Counted from the stretch's first letter, positions 7,143-15,516 are shown. The stretch is DNA of 64,000 bases from UBA7332 sp051657165 (GCA_051657165.1 JBOFKD010000268.1:37689-101688); one strand, 5' to 3'. Translations and numbers: made by a program. Notes: generated by a model not told the origin, from the letters alone.

Positions 7143-8555
7143 TCACTCAAACCAGGTAAAAGAGTCGTTGTGTTTTACGTAGAGATCGGCGGTACTTCCC
7201 TGGCGGTGTTTTTTGACCAGCACTTTCAGGTATCCTTTATCCGGAGCATCCTTGTCGTAGTAGCTGTTGCGATGGAGCAGCAGGATCATGTCGGCATCCT
7301 GTTCGATGGCTCCTGAGTCCCGGAGATTCGAGATTTGCGGTTCGCTGTTACCACGTGTTTCGTTTACCCGGTTCAGCTGCGAGAGCGCCACGATGGCTAT
7401 ATCCAGCTCCTTAGCCATCATTTTCAGTTCGCGCGATGTTGCAGCCATTTCCTGTTCGCGGTTTGCACTCGGGCGATTGTCGCGCATATCAATCAGCTGC
7501 ATATAATCGATGAACAGGATGTCGAGGCCGAGGCGGTTTTTCACGTTCAGCGCCAGATTGCGGATGGCAGAAGTGCGCATGGTCGGAGTGTCGCAGATGG
7601 CAATCGGGAGTCCCGAGAGCTCACATCCTGCATGCTCCATCAGCGTAACCTCCATGGGGGTGAGTGTGCCCAGTCTGAAGCTTTCGGAGCAAATGCCCGA
7701 ATTACCTACCAGCATTCGTCCGCCGAGTTGCTGCACAGTCATTTCCAGCGAGACAATCAGAACGCGGTTTCCTGTCTGTGCCGTCTGCTGAGCCATGAAG
7801 AGCGAGAGGGCTGTTTTTCCCATGGAAGGACGCGAAGCGATGATGTTGAGGTCGCCTCTGGAAAAACCGCCTGATAGCCGGTTCAGCGACCCGATTCCCG
7901 TGGATATGCCCGGTAGTTCTCCGTTCTGAGCTTTGGTTTCGCGCTCTTTGTATGCGGCAATACTGAGGGCCATTGCCTCAGGCATTTCGTAGATCTCTTT
8001 GTCCGAATACATCTGGTGCATCATGAAGCCTGTAAGTTTCTGGAGCTCCGCGGCTATAGTTTCGGGGTCGGCATCCGGCAGACGGCTTCTGTCGAGGGCT
8101 TCGCCCAGACGGATGATGGTTTCGCGCATCAGGTATTTGTCGCGGATGAGTGCTATGTGAAACGGCATGTTCACGAGTGAGAGCGAACAGTTCGAGAGAT
8201 GAGCGATAAAAGACGGTCCGCCGATCTGTTCCAGCATGACGGGATCTCTCCGGCGCAGCTGTTCCGTGACAAGGATGAAGTCGCACCCTCCTCCGCCCTT
8301 ATAGCAAGCCTCTATGGCTTCGTACACAAACCGGTGAGCCGGGGCGTAGAACATATCTGCTTTGATCTCGTTCAGAGCCAGAGCCGTTCCGTCGCGGCCC
8401 AGCATCATACAGGCCAGTACGACCTCTTCGGACTCAATACTCCGGGGTAACAGTAAAGTCTCCGTCAGCTGCTGCCTGGCGTGCACGCTCGATTTCCTCG
8501 ACCACTTGTTGTCTGTCTCCGGCTGTCTGAACGGAGGTTGCGGATGGTTGCTCAT
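7143..8555 (-). CDS. dnaB: replicative DNA helicase, DnaB family
   Basis: 470 residues. N-terminal DnaB domain (SIESEEVVLACMMLG to about 150), then the RecA-like core with Walker A SRPSMGKT (241-248), Walker B ILFIDYMQL, and a late ALSQLNR motif with SNLRDSGAIEQDADMI. It would unwind the fork as a hexamer. It directly follows a phage-O-like gene, the usual partner in phage replication modules, so this is probably an element-borne copy and not the housekeeping dnaB. Its start overlaps the upstream gene by about 120 bases; the GTG at VHARQQL would shorten the overlap. It is more GC-rich than the cargo genes that follow. Confidence 0.92.
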   Translation of the reverse strand: MSNHPQPPFRQPETDNKWSRKSSVHARQQLTETLLLPRSIESEEVVLACMMLGRDGTALALNEIKADMFYAPAHRFVYEAIEACYKGGGGCDFILVTEQLRRRDPVMLEQIGGPSFIAHLSNCSLSLVNMPFHIALIRDKYLMRETIIRLGEALDRSRLPDADPETIAAELQKLTGFMMHQMYSDKEIYEMPEAMALSIAAYKERETKAQNGELPGISTGIGSLNRLSGGFSRGDLNIIASRPSMGKTALSLFMAQQTAQTGNRVLIVSLEMTVQQLGGRMLVGNSGICSESFRLGTLTPMEVTLMEHAGCELSGLPIAICDTPTMRTSAIRNLALNVKNRLGLDILFIDYMQLIDMRDNRPSANREQEMAATSRELKMMAKELDIAIVALSQLNRVNETRGNSEPQISNLRDSGAIEQDADMILLLHRNSYYDKDAPDKGYLKVLVKKHRQGSTADLYVKHNDSFTWFE

Positions 8556-9369
8556 AGATTTTTCGATTTTTGTTTTTTTGTTTTTTACTCACAAATATCA
8601 GGAAGTCGGTTGTGAATTTATTTTTCGTCATGTTGTTAAACTCGCATTTCCGGCGGAACTCGCAAAAATCGTCGTACCACACCGAAAGTTGCTCCGCCTC
8701 TGTTTCGGATTCCTGAACGAGAAGTTCCCACCACTCGTCAAACGCGACGACCTTTCTTTGGCGGAACAGTTCGAGTGCAATGCGTCCGTCCGGCGACGAT
8801 AAAGGCATTTCGTCCGATTCCTGATTTTTAAAATTTTGCTGCGCGTTATTTTTTTTAATATTATTATTAATATATTCTTTAAGATATGGGTAATATGGTG
8901 GGTAATATGGTGGGTAAAACCTCTCATTTTTATGTAATTCAGCATCATTCATCTCATCATCGCTAAAGACCCACTGGCAAAGGGTTACAGATGAAATCTG
9001 GCCATTCATTTTTGTCGTTTTTATGGTGGGTAATATGGTGGGTGAGATGGTGGGTAAATTATCGGATATTGCTTCCCCCTCCAGAAATATATTTCTTGTT
9101 CTTATACTGGCTATATTCAGTAGCTCTAATTTTTTGAGCAAGGCACGAAGCTGATTTCTGCTTATCTCCATTTTTTCGCATAATTCGCGTGTCGATATAC
9201 AGATTTCATGGCGGTCTATCTTCATACGGTAGCCGAAATGCACAGTTTCGCCCATGCGGTAGCTCACGAGGGTCATCAGTTCGATAAGCTGATACCGCTC
9301 GCTTGCAGACAATAGTTTTCTGAGGGAACCCCAGATGAGCTCCCTTGTAACTTTAATATAACCGTTCAT
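8434..9369 (-). CDS. phage-O-like replication protein with winged-helix N-terminus
   Basis: 311 residues. N-terminal region (about 1-95) is helix-turn-helix-like: YIKVTRELIWGSLRKLLSAS, then STRELCEKMEISRNQLRALL. The middle is low complexity. The C-terminal part (about 190-260) has a WWELL/WYDDFCEFR pattern that may contact the helicase. Gene order with dnaB just downstream matches phage initiator plus helicase modules. Two peptide repeats, PTISPTILPTI (106-116) and YPPYYPPYYPYL (152-163), come from one 12-bp DNA repeat read in two frames. This suggests selection on the DNA, as in lambda O, whose gene contains the origin iterons. Confidence 0.7.
   Translation of the reverse strand: MNGYIKVTRELIWGSLRKLLSASERYQLIELMTLVSYRMGETVHFGYRMKIDRHEICISTRELCEKMEISRNQLRALLKKLELLNIASIRTRNIFLEGEAISDNLPTISPTILPTIKTTKMNGQISSVTLCQWVFSDDEMNDAELHKNERFYPPYYPPYYPYLKEYINNNIKKNNAQQNFKNQESDEMPLSSPDGRIALELFRQRKVVAFDEWWELLVQESETEAEQLSVWYDDFCEFRRKCEFNNMTKNKFTTDFLIFVSKKQKNKNRKIYEQPSATSVQTAGDRQQVVEEIERARQAAADGDFTVTPEY
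8884..8918. repeat. iteron-like 12-bp repeats, cluster 1
   Basis: Two full tandem units of ATATGGTGGGTA preceded by a 9-base shortened unit ATATGGGTA, inside the O-like gene. Possible initiator-binding sites. Confidence 0.55.
9022..9057. repeat. iteron-like 12-bp repeats, cluster 2
   Basis: Three tandem units of the same 12-mer with single-base changes (TTATGGTGGGTA, ATATGGTGGGTG, AGATGGTGGGTA), about 105 bases from cluster 1 and in a different reading frame of the protein. Confidence 0.55.
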
Positions 9370-9425
9370 AGTGTTTATTCTAAGTTTTAAATGTGTATTT
9401 ATGATTATTCAGGCCAACCCGTAAA

Positions 9426-9644
9426 TCAGGGTTCGCCCAGGTATTTAAATATCAGTTCGAGCTGGCGGTGAGAGATATTCCTTTGACGTTTGGCATAGCC
9501 TACGCGCTGGAGTTCGCCTGAGAGATCAGTACATTTATGAATCCACCGGTCCAGACATCTGACTGCCGATTCCGGAAGAATGTTCGGGAAGTAGCACTGC
9601 GCCAGAGCACGCTTGCTGAGAAACAGACTTTTTTTGTTGTTCAT
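9426..9644 (-). CDS. DUF4248 family protein
   Basis: 72 residues from the ATG at 9644 (MNNKKSLFLSKRALAQCYFP). The family pattern is clear: a short 'ALAQ.YFP' start, AVRCLDRWIHKCTDL in the middle, and an end like HRQLELIFKYLGEP. DUF4248 proteins occur in Bacteroidales beside primase/helicase and HU-like genes; the function is unknown, and the helical pattern suggests DNA or protein binding. The frame is open upstream to 9788, but that part is made of a 7-residue repeat (CYLQNLV, CYLQNEV) produced by the 21-bp DNA repeats, so I exclude it. 56 bases separate it from the O-like gene. Confidence 0.82.
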   Translation of the reverse strand: MNNKKSLFLSKRALAQCYFPNILPESAVRCLDRWIHKCTDLSGELQRVGYAKRQRNISHRQLELIFKYLGEP

Positions 9645-9680
9645 AGATTTCGAATTTGATTTAAGGACATCCTGTTTATG

Positions 9681-9758
9681 TTGCAGGCAGCAAACTTCGT
9701 TTTGCAAGTAGCAAACTAGATTTTGCAAGTAGCAAATTCTGTTTAGCAAGTAGCAAAT
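9681..9758. repeat. 21-bp-spaced TTTGC-AAGTA-GCAAA repeats
   Basis: Four units (9681, 9701, 9722, 9743) of a short inverted repeat, TTTGC and GCAAA flanking AAGTA; the last three are exactly 21 bases apart. They lie just upstream of the DUF4248 start. The same unit recurs at 58,420-58,475. Possible operator array. Confidence 0.75.
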
Positions 9759-9925
9759 TTCCATCACTTTTTTCAGAAAAAGCAGCACACCGGAAAAAGG
9801 GAGAACCGCGTGCTGATGATTAAAAAAAAAGCTCTTAGCTGCCTGAGTCTAAAGATACTATGGAAGGAAGCTAAAAGCAATAGCTTAAACTTATATTAAG
9901 AAATCCGGTGAACGAACAACTTCTG

Positions 9926-10309
9926 TTAACATATGAAAGCTTCGAAATAGGCTTTGAAATGGGTTTCCGGAAGTGGAATATTGTTAATTTCTGTGAAACG
10001 TCGAATTGCCTGTTCTGTTTCTTCATTCCAGACGGTGAGTCCATTCCGGGCAATATGATGCAGTGGAATCAGCGTACCCTTTACAGAGTAAAAATGCTGA
10101 ATGCAACCAATATGTATAAATTCTTTCTTCAATAGGTTTATTGACCGGATGCGTAAGCGGTACGAGTAGTTGTTCCAATCGACAAGTCTGACTTCGCGGT
10201 TGTGGTATCCTATATAAAGGATTTCTGTGATGCACAATGTGATTTGTTCTGTCTTATGATATAGAATATCAAAAGTAATTCTGTTGTTTGCTTTGCTAAA
10301 TACTGTCAT
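9926..10309 (-). CDS. LytTR-like DNA-binding protein
   Basis: 127 residues. The middle fits a lone LytTR domain: ITLCITEILYIGYHNREVRLV ('I.EILYIE' strand), SYRLRIRSINLL, then KKEFIHIGCIQHFYSVKGTLIPL near the 'F.RIHRS..VN' part. The usual His/Arg of that motif are altered. There is no receiver domain. Such short LytTR proteins occur at the upstream end of prophage-like units in Bacteroidales and may control them. Alternatively it is an unrelated small protein. Confidence 0.5.
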   Translation of the reverse strand: MTVFSKANNRITFDILYHKTEQITLCITEILYIGYHNREVRLVDWNNYSYRLRIRSINLLKKEFIHIGCIQHFYSVKGTLIPLHHIARNGLTVWNEETEQAIRRFTEINNIPLPETHFKAYFEAFIC

Positions 10310-10826
10310 TTACTGAAAATATTAAAGCACGGCCGGATCTCCCCTTTTTTTATTTTGGTGTGCGAAGGAAGTGAAAAATCTCCAGTTTCTTCAAACCATT
10401 CACTACTTCAGGCGGACTCATAAAGATATTTCAACGTATTTGTGTTGGTGGGGTAATTCGATCTGCTGGCGCTAAGATGAGGACTTGGACGACGTGGAGG
10501 ACCATGAGGACAGCGCCAAATACATGGAGGACAACAGCAAGCTGTTTTCTGGTTCGGGGCTGTGCCTTGGACCTGCTATTCGTCAGGTACAAGCGTAAGA
10601 GGTTGTTCTTCAGATAACTGGTGGTTGAAAATCACCGAATAAGAGTGGCAATGGACGATCTGTGGTGCTTTAAATTTAATATATTAAATAATATATTTGG
10701 AACAGATGTCTAATAGCTATATATTTGAGGAATTTATCTTATCTGCTTAGAAATAAAAGCAGTAACGGGTTTGACCTGCCCTTTATGAAAAGCGAAGAAT
10801 AACACAACAATTAAATATTAGCCATT
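10310..10826. other. intergenic region with inverted copy of the GAGGAC repeat
   Basis: No gene recognised. It contains the repeat described at 10,467-10,647, an AT-rich palindromic stretch near 10,670-10,690, and two plus-strand TATATTTG boxes (10,692-10,699 and 10,720-10,727) that could drive the lipoprotein gene at 10,827. Confidence 0.55.
10467..10647. repeat. GAGGAC-rich repeat, copy D (inverted relative to copy C)
   Basis: Same order of blocks as the minus strand of 1826-2045: TGGACGACGTGGAGGACCAT, AGCGCCAAATACATGGAGGA, TTCTGGTTCGGGGCTGTGCC, ATTCGTCAGGT, AAGCGTAAGAGGTT, AACTGGTGGTT and CACCGAATAAGAG. Two segments are missing, a 9-base GATGAGGAC unit and about 27 bases after CGTCAGGT. 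It marks the upstream end of the prophage-like unit. Confidence 0.8.
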
Positions 10827-11564
10827 ATGAGAAAATTCTTGAAAAATGCAGGGGGATTGTTTTTGCTACTCGCCGGTATGTTCATGTCGGGCTGTGACAA
10901 GGACGATAAAGTATTTGAGCCGGAAGGTGCGATAACGCTTAATATGTTAAATGAAGAGAATGGTAAAACAGTTCTGGCAAATACGGACATATTTATTAAT
11001 AAAGCAAATAACTTCAAGGGCACGCTTCACCTGATCTCTGAAGTTGGGCCGGTGTCGAATTTAGGCGATAAAATATCTCCCCGGATGAGTAATCTGAGTA
11101 AAGAGGTTGCTGTCATTCCGGGTAATGCTTACCAGATATTTGATCCTAATTCACTAGTCGATTTCCCATCCGGAAGCCGTGCCATACTCAAAAATGCAGG
11201 CTATTATCAGGTTCATGTCAAATCGTTGATTCAGCAGGATAATATGCAAAAAGGAGCTGTTGTCAGATATGCTTTGGTTTATCCGGACGGAAGATCATTG
11301 CCTGAAGCTGATTATCATTTGGGTGAATTTAGTTATCAGGGTGATGAGCTCTCTATGGAAGTAAATAAAGATGCAGAGTGCCAGCTGGCTCCAAAAAGGT
11401 ATGAAGATGTGTCTTCGATATTTGATCTTTCTCACTCGGGAAATAAGCTAAAGATTAAATTAAAGAAACCTGCGAATACGGTTTCCGGACCTTATGGCGA
11501 TTATTATGTTTATATCAGGGTGAAAGATGTATGTACCCGTGTTCATATATTTGTTAAAGGTTAA
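10827..11564 (+). CDS. lipoprotein of unknown function (possibly DUF5036-like)
   Basis: 245 residues. Signal peptide with lipobox MSGC (Cys23) followed by DKDDK, acidic residues that in Bacteroidetes favour surface export of lipoproteins. The rest is beta-rich, with ITLNMLNEENGKTVLANTDI early and a C-terminal YGDYYVYIRVKDVCTRVHIFV. I suspect the DUF5036 family but cannot confirm. It is transcribed alone on the plus strand, with a strong terminator between it and pdxB. Confidence 0.75.
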   Translation: MRKFLKNAGGLFLLLAGMFMSGCDKDDKVFEPEGAITLNMLNEENGKTVLANTDIFINKANNFKGTLHLISEVGPVSNLGDKISPRMSNLSKEVAVIPGNAYQIFDPNSLVDFPSGSRAILKNAGYYQVHVKSLIQQDNMQKGAVVRYALVYPDGRSLPEADYHLGEFSYQGDELSMEVNKDAECQLAPKRYEDVSSIFDLSHSGNKLKIKLKKPANTVSGPYGDYYVYIRVKDVCTRVHIFVKG

Positions 11565-11589
11565 TCAGATAATACTCTTGCTTTTGATG

Positions 11590-11643
11590 AAAAATGAAAC
11601 AGGCAGAGATAATATACATATTATCTCTGCCTGTTTCATTTTT
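11590..11643. terminator. bidirectional terminator
   Basis: Long perfect arms (AAAAATGAAACAGGCAGAGA and its complement) with A/T runs on both sides, between the convergent lipoprotein and pdxB genes. Confidence 0.9.
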
Positions 11644-11670
11644 CTTTGTTCCCTATATCGTCAAGTCCTT

Positions 11671-12783
11671 TTATCTTAACTGAAAACCGAGGGCTGTCAG
11701 TTTTTTCTTTAGTGAGTCAGGAGCATTGATGACCGTGTAGCCACAGAAGTCGCGTCGCAAGGGATAATGGTCACGCTGGCGGACGAAATCCTGCGGATGA
11801 GCTTTGAGTGCTTCCGTCTCTCCGGAGATCGGATAGGTGGCCAGGATAATCTGAGCCAGTATATCGCCGGAGTATTTAGCTGCATCAATAAGGGGATGTT
11901 CGGGAGCCGGAGGAGTGATGCGGGTTACATCCACTTCGATTCCGAAATGTCGCGCAAAGGCGGCTACTGTCATACGTGTTCCGTTAAACTTACCATCGCG
12001 GGAGAACCCGGCAATGTGGGGAGTGGCAACGGACGCGAGTTTTAGGAGCTCCCGGTTTAAATCGGGTTCGTGTTCCCAGCAGTCGATGATCATACTTCCG
12101 ATTCGTCCTTCTGAATATGCCTGAAGCAGGGCTTCTTCGTTTATAACACCACCACGGGCAGCATTGATGATAACGGGCTTTTTACCTCCGATATATGAGA
12201 AGAAAGCTTCGTTGGCCAGATGAAACGACGGATGTTTACCGGTTCGTGTCAGTGGTGTGTGGAAGGTGATGATATCGCATTTTCCGGCAATTTCTTTTAA
12301 TGATACGAATTGCTCAGAACCTTCTTTCTCTTCGCGGACAGGGTCGTTCAGCAATACTTTCATGCCGAGTGCACGACAGGATTCGGCGATGTGAGATCCG
12401 ATATTCCCGACTCCGACCACACCAATTGTATAATCCTGCGGATTCGTAAGAGGCATGACAGAGGCAATGGCTGCAAGAACGTATGACAGCACGGAGCCTT
12501 TGTTGCATCCCGGAGCATTACTCCAGGTGATGCCATGTTCCTTACAGTAGGAGAGGTCAATATGATCAAACCCGATGCTTGCCGTTCCGATGTACGCGAC
12601 CGGATTGTTTTGAAGCAGGGTTGCATTGCACTTGATCGGTGTGCGAACGAAAAGAACGTTTGCTCCCCGGATCGTTTCGTTTGAAAAATCTTTAGTCGGG
12701 AGAAAGGTAACATCCTCAAACGGTTCAAGAAGTACCGGAAGGCCCGGTATCTTATCGTCGGCAACTATTTTAAATGTTTTCAT
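11671..12783 (-). CDS. pdxB: erythronate-4-phosphate dehydrogenase
   Basis: 370 residues. NAD-dependent oxidation of 4-phosphoerythronate in pyridoxal 5'-phosphate biosynthesis. The D-2-hydroxyacid dehydrogenase layout is visible: YIGTASIGFDHID, nucleotide fold GVVGVGNIGSHIAE, INAARGGVINEEAL, and catalytic region WEHEP followed by TPHIAGFSRDG. The PdxB-type C-terminal dimer domain accounts for the length beyond plain dehydrogenases. A weak hairpin separates it from trpS upstream. Confidence 0.95.
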   Translation of the reverse strand: MKTFKIVADDKIPGLPVLLEPFEDVTFLPTKDFSNETIRGANVLFVRTPIKCNATLLQNNPVAYIGTASIGFDHIDLSYCKEHGITWSNAPGCNKGSVLSYVLAAIASVMPLTNPQDYTIGVVGVGNIGSHIAESCRALGMKVLLNDPVREEKEGSEQFVSLKEIAGKCDIITFHTPLTRTGKHPSFHLANEAFFSYIGGKKPVIINAARGGVINEEALLQAYSEGRIGSMIIDCWEHEPDLNRELLKLASVATPHIAGFSRDGKFNGTRMTVAAFARHFGIEVDVTRITPPAPEHPLIDAAKYSGDILAQIILATYPISGETEALKAHPQDFVRQRDHYPLRRDFCGYTVINAPDSLKKKLTALGFQLR

Positions 12784-12801
12784 TGTGATGCGATTATAAA
12801 A

Positions 12802-12828
12802 AAAGGAGAGCTCTGATAAGCTCCCCTT
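12802..12828 (-). terminator. terminator of trpS
   Basis: Arms GGAGAGCT and AGCTCCCC with a minus-strand run of seven T. Confidence 0.7.
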
Positions 12829-12841
12829 CTGACTATGTATC

Positions 12842-13831
12842 TTAGAATGGTTTGAATCCCATTATTTCTCTTACTTCACGAAGTGTTTTAGAAGCACTTT
12901 CGCGTGCTTTTTCAGCACCCATACGAGTAACCTTGCGCAGGTATTCTTCGTCGTTTTCGATTTCAAGAATACGCTCGCGGATAGGAGCAGTTACGGCAAT
13001 GATATCAGCAGCAAGCTGTTTTTTCAGATCTCCGTAACGGATCTCGCAGTTGTTCCATTTTTCGTCAAAGAACTCAACCGTGTCCGGTGTAGAAACAACA
13101 CGCATAATTGTAAATAAGTTCTCGATGTAATCAGGTTTGATCATGTTCATCTCTGTAGGTCCCTGATCTGTCAGTGCGCGTTTCACTTTCTTCTCAATCG
13201 TTTTAGCGTCGTCAGCCAGATAGATACAGTTTCCTTCACTTTTACCCATTTTACCGCTACCGTCAAGTCCCGGAATTTTGATAAGTTCACCGCCAAAGTT
13301 ATAGGCAGCAGGTTCTTTGAAGTATTCAACACCGTAGAAGTTGTTGAAACGACGACCGAATTTACGGGTCATCTCAAGGTGTTGCTCCTGATCTTTCCCT
13401 ACAGGAACTTTATCGGCATTGTGCATTAAGATATCAGCAGCCATTAATGTAGGATACGTAAGTAGTCCGGCATTCACGTTTTCGGGTTGCTTTCTTGCTT
13501 TATCTTTGAAAGAAGTAGTTTTAGCAAGCTCACCCATGTAAGCGTGCATATTCAGAAGCAAGTACAGTTCAGTTACTTCAGGAACGTCACTCTGGACGTA
13601 GATAGCTGAAGTCTCAGGATCTAATCCGGCAGCCAGATATTCTGTCAGCACATTCTTAACGTTTGTGTGAAGTAATTTCGGGTCGGGATGAGTAGTTAAC
13701 GAGTGATAGTCAGCAATGAAAAAGAAGCAATTATTTTCTTGCTGCATCTTGATAAAGTTTCTCAAAGCTCCGAAGTAATTCCCCAAATGAAGATTACCCG
13801 TAGAGCGAATACCACTTACAACTGTTTCCAT
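12842..13831 (-). CDS. trpS: tryptophanyl-tRNA synthetase
   Basis: 329 residues, normal for bacterial TrpRS. Class I signatures: TGNLHLGNYFGAL (HIGH-like, about 11-23) and GKMGKSEGN (KMSKS-like, about 193-201). It charges tRNA-Trp with tryptophan. The start METVVSGIRSTG agrees with the family. It is transcribed separately, with a terminator downstream and a gap of 80 bases to mnmA. Confidence 0.97.
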   Translation of the reverse strand: METVVSGIRSTGNLHLGNYFGALRNFIKMQQENNCFFFIADYHSLTTHPDPKLLHTNVKNVLTEYLAAGLDPETSAIYVQSDVPEVTELYLLLNMHAYMGELAKTTSFKDKARKQPENVNAGLLTYPTLMAADILMHNADKVPVGKDQEQHLEMTRKFGRRFNNFYGVEYFKEPAAYNFGGELIKIPGLDGSGKMGKSEGNCIYLADDAKTIEKKVKRALTDQGPTEMNMIKPDYIENLFTIMRVVSTPDTVEFFDEKWNNCEIRYGDLKKQLAADIIAVTAPIRERILEIENDEEYLRKVTRMGAEKARESASKTLREVREIMGFKPF

Positions 13832-13911
13832 ATATAATGTCTGTTTATTTCTTTATATGATCTATCAGGCAAAAGTATAAATTACATTTATTATAAACCA
13901 ATAAAATGTAT

Positions 13912-14958
13912 TTAATCAGCTGCCGATACAATAATTCCACCTCCGATAACCCGGTTTTTGTGGTAGAAAACAGCCGATTGTCCCGGTGCAATCGCATGGA
14001 GCGGTTCGTCGAACGTAACCTCTGCCGTGCGATCTTCGTTGAGTCGTATCGTGCAACTGTTTTCCTGTTTGCGGTATCTGATCTTACAAGTCAGCGGAAG
14101 ATTCAGAATATCGTCCGGATTAATGAAGCAGGTATCTTTCAGAAACATGCGGGAGTGGTACATATCTTTGAGTTCAGCCAGCACGATTGTGTTTGTTGCG
14201 GCATCTATCTCTTTCACGAAAACGGCATGCTGAAAATTAATTCCTAAACCGCGGCGCTGTCCGACTGTGTAAAACGGATGACCTTCATGTTTAGCCAGAA
14301 ACTTCCCGTTTACGTCGACAAATCTTCCCGGTCTGATCAGAGAAGGATCAACGAATTGTTTCAGAAACGGACGATAATCGCCGGGACAGAAGCAAACTCC
14401 CAGGCTGTCTTTTTTGGTAGCAGCGCGTTCGAATCCACGCTCAGCCGCAAAACTGCGAACTTCAGACTTGGAAAGTTCACCCAGAGGAAGAAGCATTTTC
14501 GCAATGATTTCGTCAGGAAGTCCCCACATGAAAAACGACTGGTCTTTTTCGGGATCCTCTCCCTGTATGATATAATGTTTGCCATCCACCTCTGTTGTAC
14601 GGATGTAATGACCGGTAGAGATATAGTCAATCTCTTCGGCCTGAGCGATATCATAAAGGAGTTTCCACTTCAGTTCATTGTTGCAGATCACACACGGTAC
14701 GGGAGTACGTCCGTTCATGTATTCGGAAATAAAATAATCGAGGATTTTAGTCCTGAAGGTTTCGCGGGCATCAAAAACCCGATGCTCAATACCAAGCCTG
14801 GCAGCGAGATCCTGAGCATCTTTCAGATGCTGCGTATTTTCGTCTCTGTCATAAAAACGGAATGTGATCCCGATCACCTCGTATCCTTGTTCCTGTAGCA
14901 GAATAGCCGATACGGAGCTGTCGGTTCCTCCGCTCATTCCTAGTAGTACTTTCTTCAT
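13912..14958 (-). CDS. mnmA: tRNA-specific 2-thiouridylase
   Basis: 348 residues. It transfers sulfur to U34 of tRNAs for Lys, Glu and Gln. PP-loop GMSGGTDSSVSA at the N-terminus, first catalytic Cys in TPVPCVICN (about 102), second in SLGVCFCPG (about 190-192), and the GQRRGLG motif. Bacteroidetes often carry more than one MnmA paralogue, so this could be the second copy. Confidence 0.95.
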   Translation of the reverse strand: MKKVLLGMSGGTDSSVSAILLQEQGYEVIGITFRFYDRDENTQHLKDAQDLAARLGIEHRVFDARETFRTKILDYFISEYMNGRTPVPCVICNNELKWKLLYDIAQAEEIDYISTGHYIRTTEVDGKHYIIQGEDPEKDQSFFMWGLPDEIIAKMLLPLGELSKSEVRSFAAERGFERAATKKDSLGVCFCPGDYRPFLKQFVDPSLIRPGRFVDVNGKFLAKHEGHPFYTVGQRRGLGINFQHAVFVKEIDAATNTIVLAELKDMYHSRMFLKDTCFINPDDILNLPLTCKIRYRKQENSCTIRLNEDRTAEVTFDEPLHAIAPGQSAVFYHKNRVIGGGIIVSAAD

Positions 14959-14987
14959 ATATACCTGTTTGTACTACAAATTTAGCA

Positions 14988-15018
14988 TAAAAAAAGGAGA
15001 GTTCTTTCGATACTCTCC
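14988..15018 (-). terminator. terminator of the thioredoxin-like gene
   Basis: Arms GGAGAGT and ACTCTCC, then a minus-strand run of seven T. Confidence 0.75.
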
Positions 15019-15045
15019 CATACAAATAACAACTAAACTTAAAAT

Positions 15046-15516
15046 CTATTGAACGTTGAAAATTTCGTTTATAGCGCGGATATAATTTTCTTCAGGCTGT
15101 AAGCCCATTATAATCTGCGGTTCTCCTTTCAGAGGACAATAAAGCAGCGTAGGCAGACTCTGTATGCCTAAATCGCGGGCCAGTCCTTTTTCTTTTTCGA
15201 CATCTACTTTATAGAAGTCAACTTTTCCTGCATATTTCTTAGCCAGCTCTTCCATAATAGGAGCTACCTTACGACATGGAGCACACCAGTCAGCATAGAA
15301 ATCAATAATACAAGGTCTGGAACCTTTGTATACCCATTTATCTTTATTGGATTTATAGTCGGAAATCTGATTCAGAAATTGAGACTCATTCATCGATTTT
15401 ACGTATCCTTTCCCGGTCGTCTCTTTTTTTGGCGAAATTGCTTTTCCGGACTGTGAGTTTGCGCAAGATATACTTACTATAAGAATGAGTGCAATTAAAG
15501 TGATTTTTGCTTTCAT
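15046..15516 (-). CDS. thioredoxin-like lipoprotein
   Basis: 156 residues from the ATG at 15516 (MKAKITLIAL). The hydrophobic signal ends in VSISC, a lipobox, so the protein is likely lipid-anchored in the envelope. The thioredoxin fold follows with DFYADWCAPCRKVAPIM (active site CAPC), VDFYKVDVEKEKGLA, and the cis-Pro QSLPTL. It probably reduces or exchanges disulfides in the periplasm. The frame is open 14 residues further upstream, but that extension would bury the signal peptide. Single gene. Confidence 0.88.
   Translation of the reverse strand: MKAKITLIALILIVSISCANSQSGKAISPKKETTGKGYVKSMNESQFLNQISDYKSNKDKWVYKGSRPCIIDFYADWCAPCRKVAPIMEELAKKYAGKVDFYKVDVEKEKGLARDLGIQSLPTLLYCPLKGEPQIIMGLQPEENYIRAINEIFNVQ

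Noticed and set aside
9681..9758. CRISPR-like or coding explanation of the 21-bp repeats
   Set aside because: Units of 15 bases with 6-base gaps are too short for CRISPR; the 7-residue peptide repeat upstream of DUF4248 is not part of that family.
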